Shown here piece by piece: positions 44,724 to 56,257 of a DNA stretch of 64,000 nt. Source of the stretch: Topomyia yanbarensis (Eukaryota > Arthropoda > Insecta > Diptera > Culicidae); NCBI RefSeq assembly GCF_030247195.1, contig NC_080671.1, positions 85,992,370-86,056,369 on the forward strand. Reading direction: 5' to 3'. A program made the translations under genes and the position numbers. The notes beneath the pieces were generated by a model that was not told the origin of the DNA, did no database searches, and was given only the letters and a program-made list of their open reading frames with translations. The first letter of the stretch is position 1; every line of letters starts with the position of its first letter.

Positions 44724-46814
44724 ATGACGGAGTTCTGCGATGATGTGATCAAATTGTTCCCACTACGGGCTATTCCGGACGTGATTAAGCTGTTCCGTCA
44801 ACAGTTGAACAACCGAGAAGAGGAACCAGATCTAACACTGCTCTCGATAGTTACCGGACTTATTGAGCACTCATTGACGACCAAGGTATTGGAATCAGCA
44901 CCGGCAACGGCAGGTACAGGAAATCAACCGCAACCGAACGTTGACGGAATTAGCAATTTTCCGATCATTAAGTACGATGTTATCGAAGGATTGTACAAGA
45001 AGTTTAAATCGGTGCTGGCGCCTATCGAGAAGCTGCTGGTTAAAAATACGACGGATTCGAAGTTTGCCAGTAGGGAGGTGATTAAGAAAGTATCTGACAT
45101 AATATGGAATTCGCTCCTGCGAAGCTCTTACAAGGATCGGGCTCATCTGCAGAGTTTGTACAGTTATTTGTGTGGGAATAAGTTGGACTGTTTTGGAGTG
45201 GCATTTGCTGTGGTGGCCGGATGTCAGATGCTGGGTTACAGAGATGTACATTTGGCTATTTCCGAGGATCACGTTTGGGTGGTTTTTGGCAAGACTGGAG
45301 ACGAGACTATAGAGGTTACTTGGCATGGAAAGGGAGCGGAAGATAAGCGGGGTCAATCGGTGTCACCAGGCGTAGAGTCTCAAACTTGGCTGTACGTTGC
45401 CGGAAATCCGGTGGTTTGCAATCGATACATGGAAGTGGCTGCAATTGTTTCCGCCATCAATCCATCGCTGACGGCGACCAGTGCTTGTTTGGAGGTGGCC
45501 GATCTGCAACAGCAGTTACTTTGGCAGTTGTACGATATGGGACATCTGAAGAAATACCCGATGGCCCTCGGCTGTTTGGGGGAGCTGGAGGAAGTCTCTC
45601 CGACCACTGGTAGAAGAAACTGTGAGGAGCTGTACAACGAATCGGTTCGATCGGCACAGATGTACTACAAAAATCATCACGTTTACCCGTACACTTACCA
45701 GGGAGGGTTCTACTACCGGAGGAACATGTACCGGGAGGCGTTTGCTTCGTGGGCTGACAGCAGCGATGTGATTCGACTGTGAGTAGAAATAGATTTTGCG
45801 GAAAGCTTAATTTTTTGGTTTATTGTCATTTCGGCGAACGTTTTTTTTTTTCGTCATTACTCATCGGATTTTTTTTTTGTTTCCTTTAGATACAACTACT
45901 CGCGGGATGACGAAGAAATTTATAAGGAATTTTTGGACATCGCTAATGAACTGATCCCGCAGGTGATGAAATTGGAGAGCTCCGGCCATTCGGCTAAAAG
46001 TATTCTGCGCGATTCGCACTGTTTTGCCAATTTGTTACGGTTCTACGATGGAATTTGCATGTGGGAGGAGGGCAGTCTAACGCCGATCTTGCACATTGGC
46101 TGGGCCAAACCTCTGGTGGCGACGATCGCCAAATTTGACCACGATATCCGCTCACAGGTGATTATCAAGTGTGGAGAACAATCTCCTCGGATCTTTCATC
46201 ACCAAGTCAATGGGGATAATACGGAGAACCGTAAACCAGTCAGCGGGTCACTTGCCAACAATAACAACAATAATAATAACGTTAACAAATCGGACGCGAA
46301 CATGGAGAATGGCAAACCAGGTTTGCCCAAATCACTGGAGGCTCTGGTTGGTAAGTGTGGGGAAAAGCTTCTGAATCCGGATTTTCTGCTGCAGGGTGGC
46401 GGCCAACCGTTCACTTCGGAGGACAGTGAGGTAGCTGCGGGTGAAGCCAACGGCAATACTGCTAAAAACTGCAAAAAAGAGAAATACATCGAGAAGAAAG
46501 AGGCTGTCGCTACTAAAGTTGAAGTGAAGGTGGAACCGAAGAAAGAATCACTTGAGCTGGTAGATTCGGAGGATGGTGGTCCTAAAAGGCCTCTGATTAC
46601 TCTGTACAGTCAGAAAATGAAAGGTCTGAAAGATTTGCTGCTGGCGGAAAAGCTGAACACCAACGCCATTTCGCTGCAGATCACGGCCCAGAGTCAGGTG
46701 CAGGTAGGTGGTAAAAAATCCCGTTCCCAGACAGGCGGTGGGGCTGGTGTCCAGCAGGGAGGTCCCCAGGAAAATGAGGCAAACACCCGTTCTAAGCGTG
46801 CCCGACGAGAGTAA
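44724..46814 (+). CDS. Menin (MEN1 orthologue), two exons
   Basis: Menin is a nuclear scaffold that links MLL/Trithorax-type H3K4 methyltransferase complexes, JunD and LEDGF (family knowledge). Exon 1 (44724-45778) encodes 351 codons plus CT, then donor GTGAGT. The intron 45779-45889 ends in a pyrimidine tract and TTTAG. Exon 2 (45890-46814) continues in frame (RLYNYSRDDEEIYKEF). Total is about 659 residues against about 610 in vertebrates. Recognisable menin stretches are the N-terminal FPLRAIPDVIKLF, the transglutaminase-like core segment SYLCGNKLDCFGVAFAVVAG with EDHVWVVFG, and YTYQGGFYYRRNMYREAFASW. The extra length is mostly a low-complexity linker with eight Asn near residue 475 and a Lys/Glu-rich stretch. 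A conserved C-terminal helix (LYSQKMKGLKDLLLAEKLN, residues ~585-605) and a basic SKRARRE tail, probably a nuclear localisation signal, follow. The first ATG after a stop-rich leader is used. No lesions are seen. Confidence 0.97.
45779..45889 (+). other. Intron of the menin gene
   Basis: This is a 111-bp intron with GTGAGT donor, T-rich tract and TTTAG acceptor. It splits a Leu codon (CT|A), and removing it restores one reading frame across two open reading frames with uninterrupted menin similarity. It contains runs of T at 45839-45851 and 45870-45879. Confidence 0.93.
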
Positions 46815-47691
46815 AGCGGGTCTTCCTATTCTCATTAACGGAAACATTCCCTGAGTTCTGTTTTATGCTTGATCTTTTGTGATTGTTTTAGACTAGTACT
46901 ACTACTTATTGGTATTTCTTGGGCACTTCAAAAGTGCCCAATTTTATCTTTGTTAAGGTTGAGATTTTCACGCTGTCTCCTAAATATTCTCGAGCGAGCA
47001 TTGTGATGCCATTTTTTTTCAAAAAAAAAGCAAACCTATTTATAGTTTTAGTCGTTATCTGATTCTGTTTTTCTAACCTGTTTCTATTGTTTCTATTTAT
47101 TGAAGTTTTCGTTGTTGATTCATTAGCAAACTAAATAACATTTCCTTCTAAAGGAAAGCACAAGATCCAGACGTCAAGCTTGACGTCTAGCGGTGCACGT
47201 CTGGCCGTTTCGTAGATCTAATCTAGTACGGTCAGTCAGGCATCACCCCAATTTGAGCGGAAGATGAATAATTGTGAATGAAAATTAGAGTATACGCGTA
47301 AATTGGATAATTGACTGGAAGTATTACTCGGGACAAAAGAAAAACTAAAATTCCGACCTCAATCATTAGGAAAAAAAGCTTACGACCGGAAATTTAAAGT
47401 ACAAAATTTTTCGGAGTTTTCTTCTTGGACAAAATTTTAACAGCTTCTAAATTAAGGTAGTCGTTCGAACACCAGGAAACATAAAAAACTAGAAGTGGTT
47501 AATTAGGTACCTTGAATTGGATTTTGAAGGCACACAAACTGACGTAAAGCGAATTGGAACTGATTGGGCCATTTTCGGTATGAATCTTTATAAATTGGAA
47601 TATGTCGGATGGTGTGATTGAGGATGATTAATGATTTCTGAACCAAAATTTAGTTTATCGAAAATGGGAAAAAACATAAACAGATCGCATA
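46815..47691 (+). other. Menin 3' flank with hairpin and palindrome
   Basis: This is presumably 3' UTR and downstream DNA of menin. GGGCACTTCAAAAGTGCCC at 46920-46938 forms a short hairpin, and 47169-47188 is a perfect 20-bp palindrome (AGACGTCAAGCTTGACGTCT). I see no canonical AATAAA close to the stop. No gene is recognised in the rest. Confidence 0.4.
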
Positions 47692-47695
47692 TTAA

Positions 47696-48321
47696 CCCAT
47701 TATTGCCCAACCTACTATATATAGTAGGTGCTAAGAATAACTCCTATTACTTAAGGAATAACGCAGAACAGGCATTATCAATGAGTTAATATTGTTCATA
47801 TACTCTTACAGAATACGTTTAGAGAAGTTAGAATGGTTAAACCGGGTGTTTATGTTTTGTTTTTATTCAATTTTCTCTTAAGGGGTGATACATTTTTGTC
47901 ATGATGAAAAAATCGAATTTTTGTAAATTAAATATTCTCAAACTACATACGCTGAGGAAAATTTTCTCAAAATTTCATTAAGATCGGAATACCAAAACTT
48001 GAGTTACACCGATTCATAGACCGCTACCCATTGACCACTCGTAGGCGGTGCGTAGTGTTTGATACGCTAGACCGTTGATTCGCTGCAGCGACAGTGAAAC
48101 TCGATTATCTCGGAATTGTATTTTGTTGAAAAGTTCATTCGCGGCGACCACGATATCTCAGAAATTAATTAATCGATCAATCTGAAATGTTCACTGGTTG
48201 TTCCTTATTATATCAGCTACTCTTAGTAGGAAATTAATTTCACTGGAATGACCACATCATTTTTTCCAATCGGAAAACTCAATTTGCGCTGCGTGTGAAA
48301 AATAAGTTGGGCAATAATGGG
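47696..48321. mobile_element. 626-bp piggyBac-like MITE with TTAA duplication
   Basis: CCCATTATTGCCCAAC and its perfect inverted partner GTTGGGCAATAATGGG are flanked by TTAA on both sides (47692-47695, 48322-48325). TTAA targets and CCC-starting ends are typical of piggyBac (knowledge). No transposase is present. Confidence 0.88.
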
Positions 48322-48750
48322 TTAAAGATATTATTAGTAGGTTTTTTCCAGTACCTGGTAGCAAACTGGGGTAAAAAGGAGCAAGATTTCTGGCTACGGA
48401 GAAACTGAGAATAACAATCAGGCACTGGAACAAACCTAGTGTGCGAGGTAATTTGAAATTTTATAGCAAACAATCAAAACGATTCCGTACTTTTTTTAAA
48501 ACCAAATCATCTAATAGAAATTTGTAGCGTAGTTATTTTTTGACAAACCTTACTCTAATTTGTTACAGTTTTCTTCATAATCGTAACTTCTTTAACCATC
48601 TGTCTGAATTTGAGGAAACAGTATCAGCGAAAAACGCGTATCTGGTTGCATTTTCATAACAGTTAATTTCATGCCTTCGAATGTAATTCGCTTTATATTT
48701 ATTGTTTGTTAACCGTCGGTTCGTGAATCAAGAAATAATTTCATAATAGG

Positions 48751-48900
48751 TGTGGGAAGCGTCGTGGTGAAATAAAACGACCGAACAGTACTCGAAGCGC
48801 GAAACGAATGGCGATTTATATTTTCTACGTGTCCTTACATGTTTTTACATTTGCTCATACCGAGGGGTGCGCGCTACTGGTTTCAGGTAGCGCCACCACA
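48751..48900 (-). repeat. 3' LTR of the gypsy element
   Basis: The 150-bp LTR starts TGTGGTGG on the minus strand. It differs from the 5' LTR at six sites (e.g. GCGCGAAACG against GCGAGAAATG), a sign of age. Confidence 0.93.
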
Positions 48901-48913
48901 TAACCCCCTCCAT

Positions 48914-49315
48914 TTACACAAGAAATCTCATCTTGTGTCCTGATGGGGTAATTCGTGTTTTTGAATCCGGTATAGGGTGTACAGCTATATCCTCTTCACA
49001 TATGAAGGCAGGTTTGATGCGGTCGATGGAAATCCTTCGCTTCTTTCCGCTAATCAGGATGTCAAAGTACTTACTGTACTGCTCGACGATTTGGTATGGT
49101 CCATTATACGGTTGCACTAACGATCCTTTTACAGCATCGTGTCTGACGAAAACATGAGTGCACTTTGCCAGGTTTTGATTGATGAAAAATTTTGGTTTAT
49201 CGTGATGATGAATTTCAGTTGGCTTTAGTTTACCCATTGTATCTCGTAGTTGCTTAGCGAACTCAGAACGATCAAGGTTGTTTGATGCTGCATTCCCGAG
49301 GTATTCTCCAGGTAG
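48914..49315 (-). pseudogene. gypsy integrase C-terminus, 3' part beyond the insertion
   Basis: It resumes at LPGEYLGNAASNNLDRSEFA directly after the MITE and runs through KCTHVFVRHDAVKGSLVQPY, NGPYQIVEQ (the GPY/F module of integrases) and ISIDRIKPAF to a stop at 48914. The frame across the removed insertion fits, so the MITE and one copy of its 7-bp duplication are the only break here. Confidence 0.88.
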
Positions 49316-49366
49316 ACGTAATCACAGAGAACAGACATCAACGATTGAACAAAAATATTTAAAAAA

Positions 49367-52300
49367 AACCTATTTTAATCCACCTAGCGGTGCAATTGTG
49401 CCTTTCTCAATCATGAATCACGAGAATGTGTGCGTTGTTTATATTCATTAAAAGCTTTTAAATGCATACATTACATTTTATTATTGTACATCACATGACA
49501 ACTATATACAGGAAAATAAATCAAAAATTTTGAAGAAGAGAAAACAGCCACGGTAATATTGAACTGAAAAAAGGTGCGAAATCGGCAAAGTCCCAAAAAG
49601 TCGATTTTTACAAAAAAAAATTTTTCGAGGTAACATAAAATCTCGACGTTTCATGCATTTTAAAGATGTTTTGCATCAAAAATACGAATTCGATTTCTGA
49701 AATTTCATGGGGTCCCCCCTTTGAAAAAAAATTGAGTTCCGGTTTATATGGGAATTTCATATATGACCGGACGATTTAGTCTATATTTCCGGCCCCATAT
49801 AAGCGATCCGTACGAAATTTTATAAACATCTGTGGGGATATTATAGCTGTCATTTGGGACTAAGTTTGTGAAAATCGGCCCAACCATTTCCGGGAAACTG
49901 ATGTGAGTTCGTAAATTTTGAAAGATGGCCGCTTTTCCCGGGCACTTCCGGAACCGTCTATGGTGGTCAATGTAGTCAACGAAAGTTTGGTTGGCCGTCG
50001 GTGACCTAGAACAGCAAATTTAAGTTGTTTGAGAGACATTTTAGCGAAATTTTTACCTTTTTTGCTTTCATCGGAGTATCGGTTTGAATCACAATTTGCT
50101 ATGTGATCGCACGCCACAACCTATAACTCCGGAACCGGAAGTCGGATCGGAATAATTAAATGAAATTAAATAGCCATTTACGGGGACGCAATACTTTTCA
50201 TTTTAGGCTAAGTTTAGTCGAATCGGTCTAGCCATCTCCGAGAAACCAGTCACATCGGTTATTCTGAATTTAGATACTTCCGCCGGGGCTTCCTGAACCG
50301 ATGATGGTGGCCAATGTGGCCAAATAGACTTTGAATGGATGTTAGTGACCTAATACTACAAATCGAAGCAGCTGTGGTCATATTTTCGGAAAAATTTCAC
50401 CTTTATGCATTCATTGCAGAATTTATTAAACTCGACATTTTCTGCGTGTTCGTACTCATCACCCTGTAATTCCGGAACAGGAAGTCGGAACCATTAGAAA
50501 TTCAATAGCAGCCTTCGGGAACGTTGCACCTTTCATTTGAGACTAAGTTTGTCAAAATCGGTTCAGCCATCTCTGAGAAAAATGAGTGACATTTTTGGTA
50601 ACATACACACACACATACGCACATACACACACATACATACATACACACACAGACATTTGCCGAACTCGACGAACTGAATCGAATGGTATATGTCACTCGG
50701 CCCTCCGGGCCTCCGTTAGAAAGCCGGTTTTCAGAGCAATTGCAATACCTTTCTATTGAGAAAGGCAAAAATTTCACCTTTTTACATTCATCGCAGAATT
50801 CGTTAGAATCGAGATTTAATGCGTGATCGTACGTATCCTCCTGTAATTCAGGAACCAGAACTCGGATCCGCACAAAATTCAACAGCAGCTGATGGACCTT
50901 CCATTTAAAATCAAGTTTGTCAAAATCGGTTCAGAAAATTCCGAGAAACCGATGTGGACAAATCAACAAATTTTGTTTTGTAACCATACTCTTCAACTCG
51001 TAATCCGGGACAAGATGTCGGTTGAAAATCAAATTCAATAGCAACCTATGGGAATAGTATACCTTTCATTTGAATCTTAGTTTGTAAAAATCGGTTCAGC
51101 CATCTCCAAAACACCGATGTGGACATTTTGTTAACAAATCCGCACATACACACATACATACATACATACATACATACATACATACATACATACATACATA
51201 CATACATACATACATACATACATACATACATACATACATACATACATACATACATACATACATACATACATACATACATACATACATACACACATACATA
51301 CACACAGATATTTTTCCATCTCGGCGAACTGAGTCGAATGTTATATGAGACTCGGCCCTCCGGGGCTCGGTTAGAAAGTCGGTTTTTGGAGCAATTGCGT
51401 AACCTTTCTATATGAGAAAGGCAAAAGAATAGTATTTAATTAGCTTAATCAGCATGAGTTCAATGTTATCTTCATGTGATTATATTTTGAAATGTTGGTG
51501 GAATGGGTTTAAAAGTGGAGGGAATGGGGGGTTAGTAGAGTGGGAGTGGAGGATGCGTCAGAAATCCTTCATTTTATTTTGGTATACGGGGTGGATGAAG
51601 GAAATGCGGGCGTGAGGGTGGTCCAAGGGGACGGTAGTGATGAAGGAGGGAGATGTAAGGGCAAGGCGGAGGGGGGGGGGCGGAGGGGCTCTGATGCAAT
51701 ACTCAGCTGCATATTTTACCTTCCATTTGAGACTTGGTTTGAGAAAATCGGTTCAGTCATCACCGAAGAACCGATGTGACTTTATTTGTGGAATATGCCC
51801 GGAATTCCGGACTTCCGGAATCGTCGATAGTGGACAATATATTCAAAGAATGTTTGATTGGCAATCAGTGATCTAGATCTGCGATTAGAAGTAATTTGGT
51901 GACCATTTCAATAGTTTTTAGCCTCTGAGGTATTACGATTGTACCGATTTATATGGGAAATTCCAGTGTATCCTTACTAACACCCCTGTAACTCCGGAAG
52001 CAAGAGTCAGAACAGAATGAAATTCAGCAGCAGTCAATGGTATTACTGTATCTTTCATTTGAAATCAAGTTTGTAAAAATCGGTAGAGAATTCGTTGGGG
52101 AGTGGGTGTGATATTAGCTTAGGAACTTGGCGGGTTCCCCGGGGGCGTCATGAACTGTCATAGGTGACCAATGTGGTCAAAGCTGCTTTGATTGATCATT
52201 AGTGATCCAGACCCGCAAACTAGAGTAATGTTACATAAATTTTAATATGTTTTACATCATTTGAACATCATGGTGGTATCAGTTTATATGGGAATTTGCT

Positions 52301-52603
52301 GTGTGACCGCACTCTTCAACCCGTAACTCCGGAACCGGAAGTCGGATCAACTAAAAATTCAATAGCAGCTTATGGGAGCGTTATACCTTTCATATGAAAC
52401 TAAGTTTGCGAAAATCGGTTCAGCCATCTCTGAGAAAATTGTGTGAGTTTAAATGACACACACACACATACACACACACACAGACATTTGCCGATCTCGA
52501 CGAACTGAATCGAATGGTGTATGACACTCGGCCCTCCGGGCCTCCGTTAAAAAGTCAATTTTTACAGTGATTGCATAGCCTTTCTTTATATGAGAAAGGC
52601 AAA
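49367..52603 (+). repeat. Dispersed repeat cluster, three tandem units with eight sub-repeats
   Basis: The start TTTTAATCCACCTAGCGGTG and the final TATATGAGAAAGGCAAA bound the insertion. Three units end in a microsatellite, then CAGA.ATTTGCCGA-type sequence, CGAACTGA.TCGAATG and CTCGGCCCTCCGGGCC-type sequence, then GAGAAAGGCAAA, at about 50768, 51426 and 52603. The block AAGTTTGTGAAAATCGGTTC + AGCCATCTC recurs eight times (49860, 50206, 50542, 50910, 51075, 51732, 52065, 52402). It is non-coding and also present inverted at 4240-4990. Confidence 0.85.
51147..51300 (+). repeat. (CATA)n microsatellite
   Basis: About 150 bp of CATA repeat, nearly perfect. It yields artificial open frames (MYVC.. 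and IHTY.. repeats) on both strands. Confidence 0.97.
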
Positions 52604-52983
52604 ACGTGTGTAAACATTTGAACTAATATACGATAAACACTAGCGCCGCCACACCAACCTATCCCAACTATCCGTCAAATCCATTCCGGAACTGGTTCGA
52701 AATCCTGAATGGATTCAGTATGGAATCTTGCTCAATGAAAACAACCGATTCCGTCTCTTTCGGATGATGCATTTGAGCTGCAATTCATGCTGGAAGTCCG
52801 AACCGGTTCCGGACTAGTGTGACTGGGTAGAGGAATAACCGCTGTCAATTCTGTCGAACTCAGCCACAAAAAACATGACGACAGTAGCGCACCTGGTTTG
52901 GATATCCCAACTACCTTCGAAACCGTTAGAGATTTTACACAAGTTGAATGCTGAAGATGGACGTCTGTTCTCTGTGACGTAAT

Positions 52984-53558
52984 GTTTGCCCGTACACTAA
53001 CTCGGCGACCGAACATTGAAAATCTTCGCGGAAAGCTGTCCGAAGTCCCAGCATTATCAGCGGCAAACGGTCGCTCCAATGTTTTGAGTCTACCGACTTG
53101 ATAGCGGCTTTTAAGGTTCGATGGAAACGTTCCACCAAACCGTTGGCCTGGGGGTGATACGCGGTCGTTCGAATGTGTTCGGATCCAAAAGCTTTCGACA
53201 GCTCACGAAACAGTACTGACTCAAATTGCCTGCCTTGATCAGAAGTAATGGTTTCAGGTACGCCAAAGCGGGAAATTCAATTTGCACAAAGAGCTGTGGC
53301 GACACTTTCCGCGGTCATATCTGATAGAGGCACCGCTTCGGGCCAACGAGTGAATCGATCAACTATTGTCAAAAGGTAACGATGCCCACCAGACGGTGGC
53401 AGAGGTCCTTCTAAATCCACATGAATGTGTTGAAAACGCGCACCAGGAACGGAAAACTTTTCAAATGGTGCCTTAGTATGCCGGTGAACTTTGGATTGTT
53501 GACACTGGATACAATTTCGTACATATTTGTTAACATCCTTGTTCATGTTTGTCCACAC
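52984..53558 (-). pseudogene. gypsy integrase catalytic core, 5' part of the split integrase
   Basis: The Cys pair CIQCQQSK, first catalytic Asp in HIHVDLEGPLP, LTIVDRFTRWPEAVPL, second Asp in [12 protein letters not shown] and Glu in [13 protein letters not shown] are present. A TGA near 53278 replaces the Trp expected after AN. The reading frame ends where a MITE is inserted, after LVYGQTLR. Confidence 0.88.
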
Positions 53559-54300
53559 AACTTGCTATTAAACGTCGTGTGGAACGTGCACCGGGATGTG
53601 CTAATCCGTGCATGTGCTTGAGAATAGTATTTCGATACTGTAAAGGGATGTATGGTTTTATTCTATTACGCGAAACATCGCAGTAAATTAACTTGCGGGC
53701 CAATGGAGTTTGGCGGAGCTCCAACTTCAATGAGGTAGGGGATTTCAATAAGCGCTGCAGGTTATCGTCACTTACCTGATCCGAGCCGATTTTGTCGAAA
53801 TCTATCGGTGAAGGAATGCTTACTGCATCTACTCTCGACAATGCGTCCGCAACGATATTTTGCTGTCCGCTTATATGTCGTATGTCGTTGGTAAATTGCA
53901 AAATATATTGAAGGTACCGTTCCTCATGTGGTAATCTGCTATTTGGGTTCGACGTAAGGGCGTGTATGAGTGGCTTGTGATCGGTGAAAATAACGAACTG
54001 TCTGCCCTCAAGCATATGTCGAAAATACTGAACAGACATCTTCATTGCAGTGAGCTCTCTTCCGAATGTTGGATATTTCGCCTGGGCTGGCGAAAATTTC
54101 TTGGAGTAAAAACCCAGCGGCGTCCAATGTCCGTTGTCAAATTGCTGAAGTACAGCTCCGGCCGCAGTGTTCGATGCATCTATAAGCAATCCCAGCGGCT
54201 TCTTTGGATCAGGGTAATGTAGTAGTGCTGATTTTGCTAATGATTGCTTACACCGTTCAAACGCTGCAGTGGATTGAGTTGACCAGACTAGCTTCCTCAC
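53530..54300 (-). pseudogene. gypsy RNase H and integrase zinc-binding N-terminus
   Basis: RNase H signatures are LGLLIDASNTAAGAVLQQF (first Asp), FGRELTAMKMSVQYFRHML (Glu), FVIFTDHKPLIHAL (TDH) and NIVADALSR (final Asp). The end carries MHGLAHPGARSTRRLI, the His pair of the integrase HHCC finger; a frame change near 53558 separates it from the Cys pair. Confidence 0.88.
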
Positions 54301-54392
54301 ATCGTTCTTTCGGTTATCGGGAACTAGTCGTCGCAGTTCAGCTTGGATATCAACAGCTCGAGGAATAAAGCGTTTGTAGCAGTTTACAAGAG

Positions 54393-55124
54393 CTAAAAAC
54401 GTAGTTCTTTAACAGTTGAAGGCAACGGGAATTCTGTCACTGCTCGGACACGCTCGGGAAGAGGCAAGATACCATCTTTGTTTACCGAATAGCCCAGAAA
54501 CTCGACGCTAGGCTCTGCAAATCGACTTTTTGCTACGTTGATGATGAGCCGATATGACTGCAATCGTTCGAGAACGGCGCGAACGTGAACGTAATGCTCC
54601 TCTTCAGAGGTCGATGCGACACATATATCATCCACAAAGACAACTACGAAATCTAGGTCGGCGAACACTTTGTGCATGAACCATTAGAAAGTCTGACTTG
54701 CATTGCACAGACCGAACTGCATACGAGTGAATTCGAAGAGACCGAAGGGCGTTATTACAGCGGTCTTGTGAATGTCAGCCGGCTCGACCGGGATCTGATG
54801 GTATGCTTTTTCCAAATCCAGAGTTGTGAAGATCGTTTTGCCCTGAAACGCGTTTAGTAAGTCATGTATGTGTGGAACTGGGTATCGATCTGGTACTGTT
54901 ACCTGGTTCAAAGCACGATAATCTCCAACAAATCTCCAATCACCGTTTTTCTTCAGTACGCAATGCAGCGGGCTGGCCCAAGCGCTGCCTGAAGGACGAC
55001 AAATACCAAGTTCAGTCATCAGTTGAAACTCTTTCCTTGCTGCTTCCAGCTTGTCGGGTGGCATTCTGCGACATTTAAAAGCCACCGGAGGGCCTTTTGT
55101 TTGGATGTGATGAGTGATAGTCAA
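54393..55124 (-). pseudogene. gypsy reverse transcriptase (stop and frameshift)
   Basis: RT blocks in order: [34 protein letters not shown] (first Asp), [15 protein letters not shown], then a TAA stop where most elements have Gln (near 54685), then FVVVFVDDICVAS (catalytic FVDD) and VEFLGYSVNKDGI. The frame is lost near 54393 before RNase H resumes at about 54300. Confidence 0.88.
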
Positions 55125-55422
55125 CTAGAATACCGAACGCTGCTAGAAAATCGGCACCTATTATGGCCGCACCAACATCTGCTACCAGAAAACACCAGTT
55201 GAATCTTCGTCGTAGTCCCAAATCAGTTGACAGATAACGTTTACCGTAAACTTTTATTTTAGGTCCATTTGCAGCGTGGAGATCAAATGAAGTAGCTCCT
55301 TTCGATCTATCATTATTTGTAGCCGGTACGATGGAAACGTCGGAACCGGTGTCAATCAGAAATTTAAAATTGCTCGTGCGGTCGTGAAGCAATATGCGGC
55401 GACTCGTAAATGAATCGTTCAC
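55075..55422 (-). pseudogene. gypsy protease region
   Basis: The retropepsin motif FLIDTGSDVSIVPA (catalytic DTG) and the flap/late motif [18 protein letters not shown] are present in one frame. It overlaps the RT frame by 50 bases, with a frame change near 55124-55075. Confidence 0.85.
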
Positions 55423-55448
55423 CCCCGTCGCTTCGGATGAACAATTGA

Positions 55449-56212
55449 TTAGTTTTTTGAGTGGTTATACTTGCAGGATTCTCGACATTTTAGTGCGCGT
55501 CCGCCATACTTGCGATGATACCAACAAATTTCCTCTTCTCTTGACGATCTAGACGCCGAACGAGTGCGTTGTGAATCCCTCCGTGACGCTCGAATATGCC
55601 GTATCTCGGCCGTGAGAACCGCAATTTGGTTCCGCATATCGTTGTACTCGTTCACGTTGTTGACATCCGGATCACTTGACGGGCCCGCAGTATGACTGGT
55701 TGGGGATTCTAGCATTTTATCCGCCATCTCCGCTAGTTTCCCGATTGTACCGTCGCTGATAGAAAGGATTGCTTTAACGTTAGGTGGCATTCTTTGAAGA
55801 AAAAGCATCTTCAATAAGTCGTCTGTTACGTTTAATCCTGCGGCCAGCTCTTGCATCTTTGCGGGTAAGTCGGCCGCATATCACCTAAGTCACAGGAAGC
55901 TAGCAGCCGCTCGAGTCTGCTTTGCACACACATTTGAAATCTTGCAATCAGACGATTTTTTACTGCGTCGTATTTGTTCTCGTTTGGCGGATTGCTTACC
56001 AAATCGGTTACGTGACAGATTACCGAATGGTCGATCTTGGCGATGATGTGGTAAAACTTCGTGTGATCGCGAACGACGTTGGCAAGAGCGAACTGTGCTT
56101 CCGCCTGGGCGAACCACATCACCGGATCATTTTTCCAAAAATCCGGAAGCTTGACGGCGACACTTGCCGCTGCCGCCTGATTAGCGTTTTCTAATTCACC
56201 GGGGTTAGACAT
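55449..56212 (-). pseudogene. gypsy gag (one frameshift)
   Basis: Start ATG at 56212 (MSNPGELENAN). The capsid-like part contains LPDFWKNDPVMWFAQAEAQF and TKFYHIIAKID, typical of CsRn1/Kabuki-type Gag. A frameshift near 55850 separates it from the second frame (55856-55449: LAAGLNVTDDLLKMLFLQRM, then an Arg/Ser-rich stretch) that ends in the CHCC knuckle CWYHRKYGGRALKCRESC (C-X2-H-X9-C-X3-C). About 250 residues in all. Confidence 0.85.
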
Positions 56213-56242
56213 TTTAACTTTTACACGTTCAATCGTGATTTT

Positions 56243-56256
56243 CGTCGGGGTCACCA
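56243..56256 (-). promoter_or_regulatory. Primer-binding site, complementary to tRNA-Trp
   Basis: TGGTGACCCCGACG on minus matches 14 bases of the complement of the conserved tRNA-Trp 3' end (..CGTCGGGGTCACCA). It sets the element's reverse-transcription start. Confidence 0.85.
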
Positions 56257-56257
56257 A

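Larger units (their letters stand above)
49323..52976. mobile_element. MITE of the CACAGAGAACAGAC family, copy 2, in the integrase, carrying 3.2 kb of repeats
   Basis: The ends CACAGAGAACAGACATC and, inward from the right, CACAGAGAACAGACGTCC are inverted. ACGTAAT flanks both sides (49316-49322, 52977-52983), a 7-bp duplication. Outer parts match the solo copy at 11393-11757. Its interior is interrupted at ~49367-52603 by dispersed repeats. Confidence 0.9.

Noticed and set aside
44895..45637. Minus-strand open frames of 153 and 85 codons
   Set aside because: Antisense shadows of the menin coding exon.
51046..51415. Several open frames of 62-98 codons reading MYVC.. or IHTY.. repeats
   Set aside because: They are translations of the (CATA)n microsatellite and occur on both strands.
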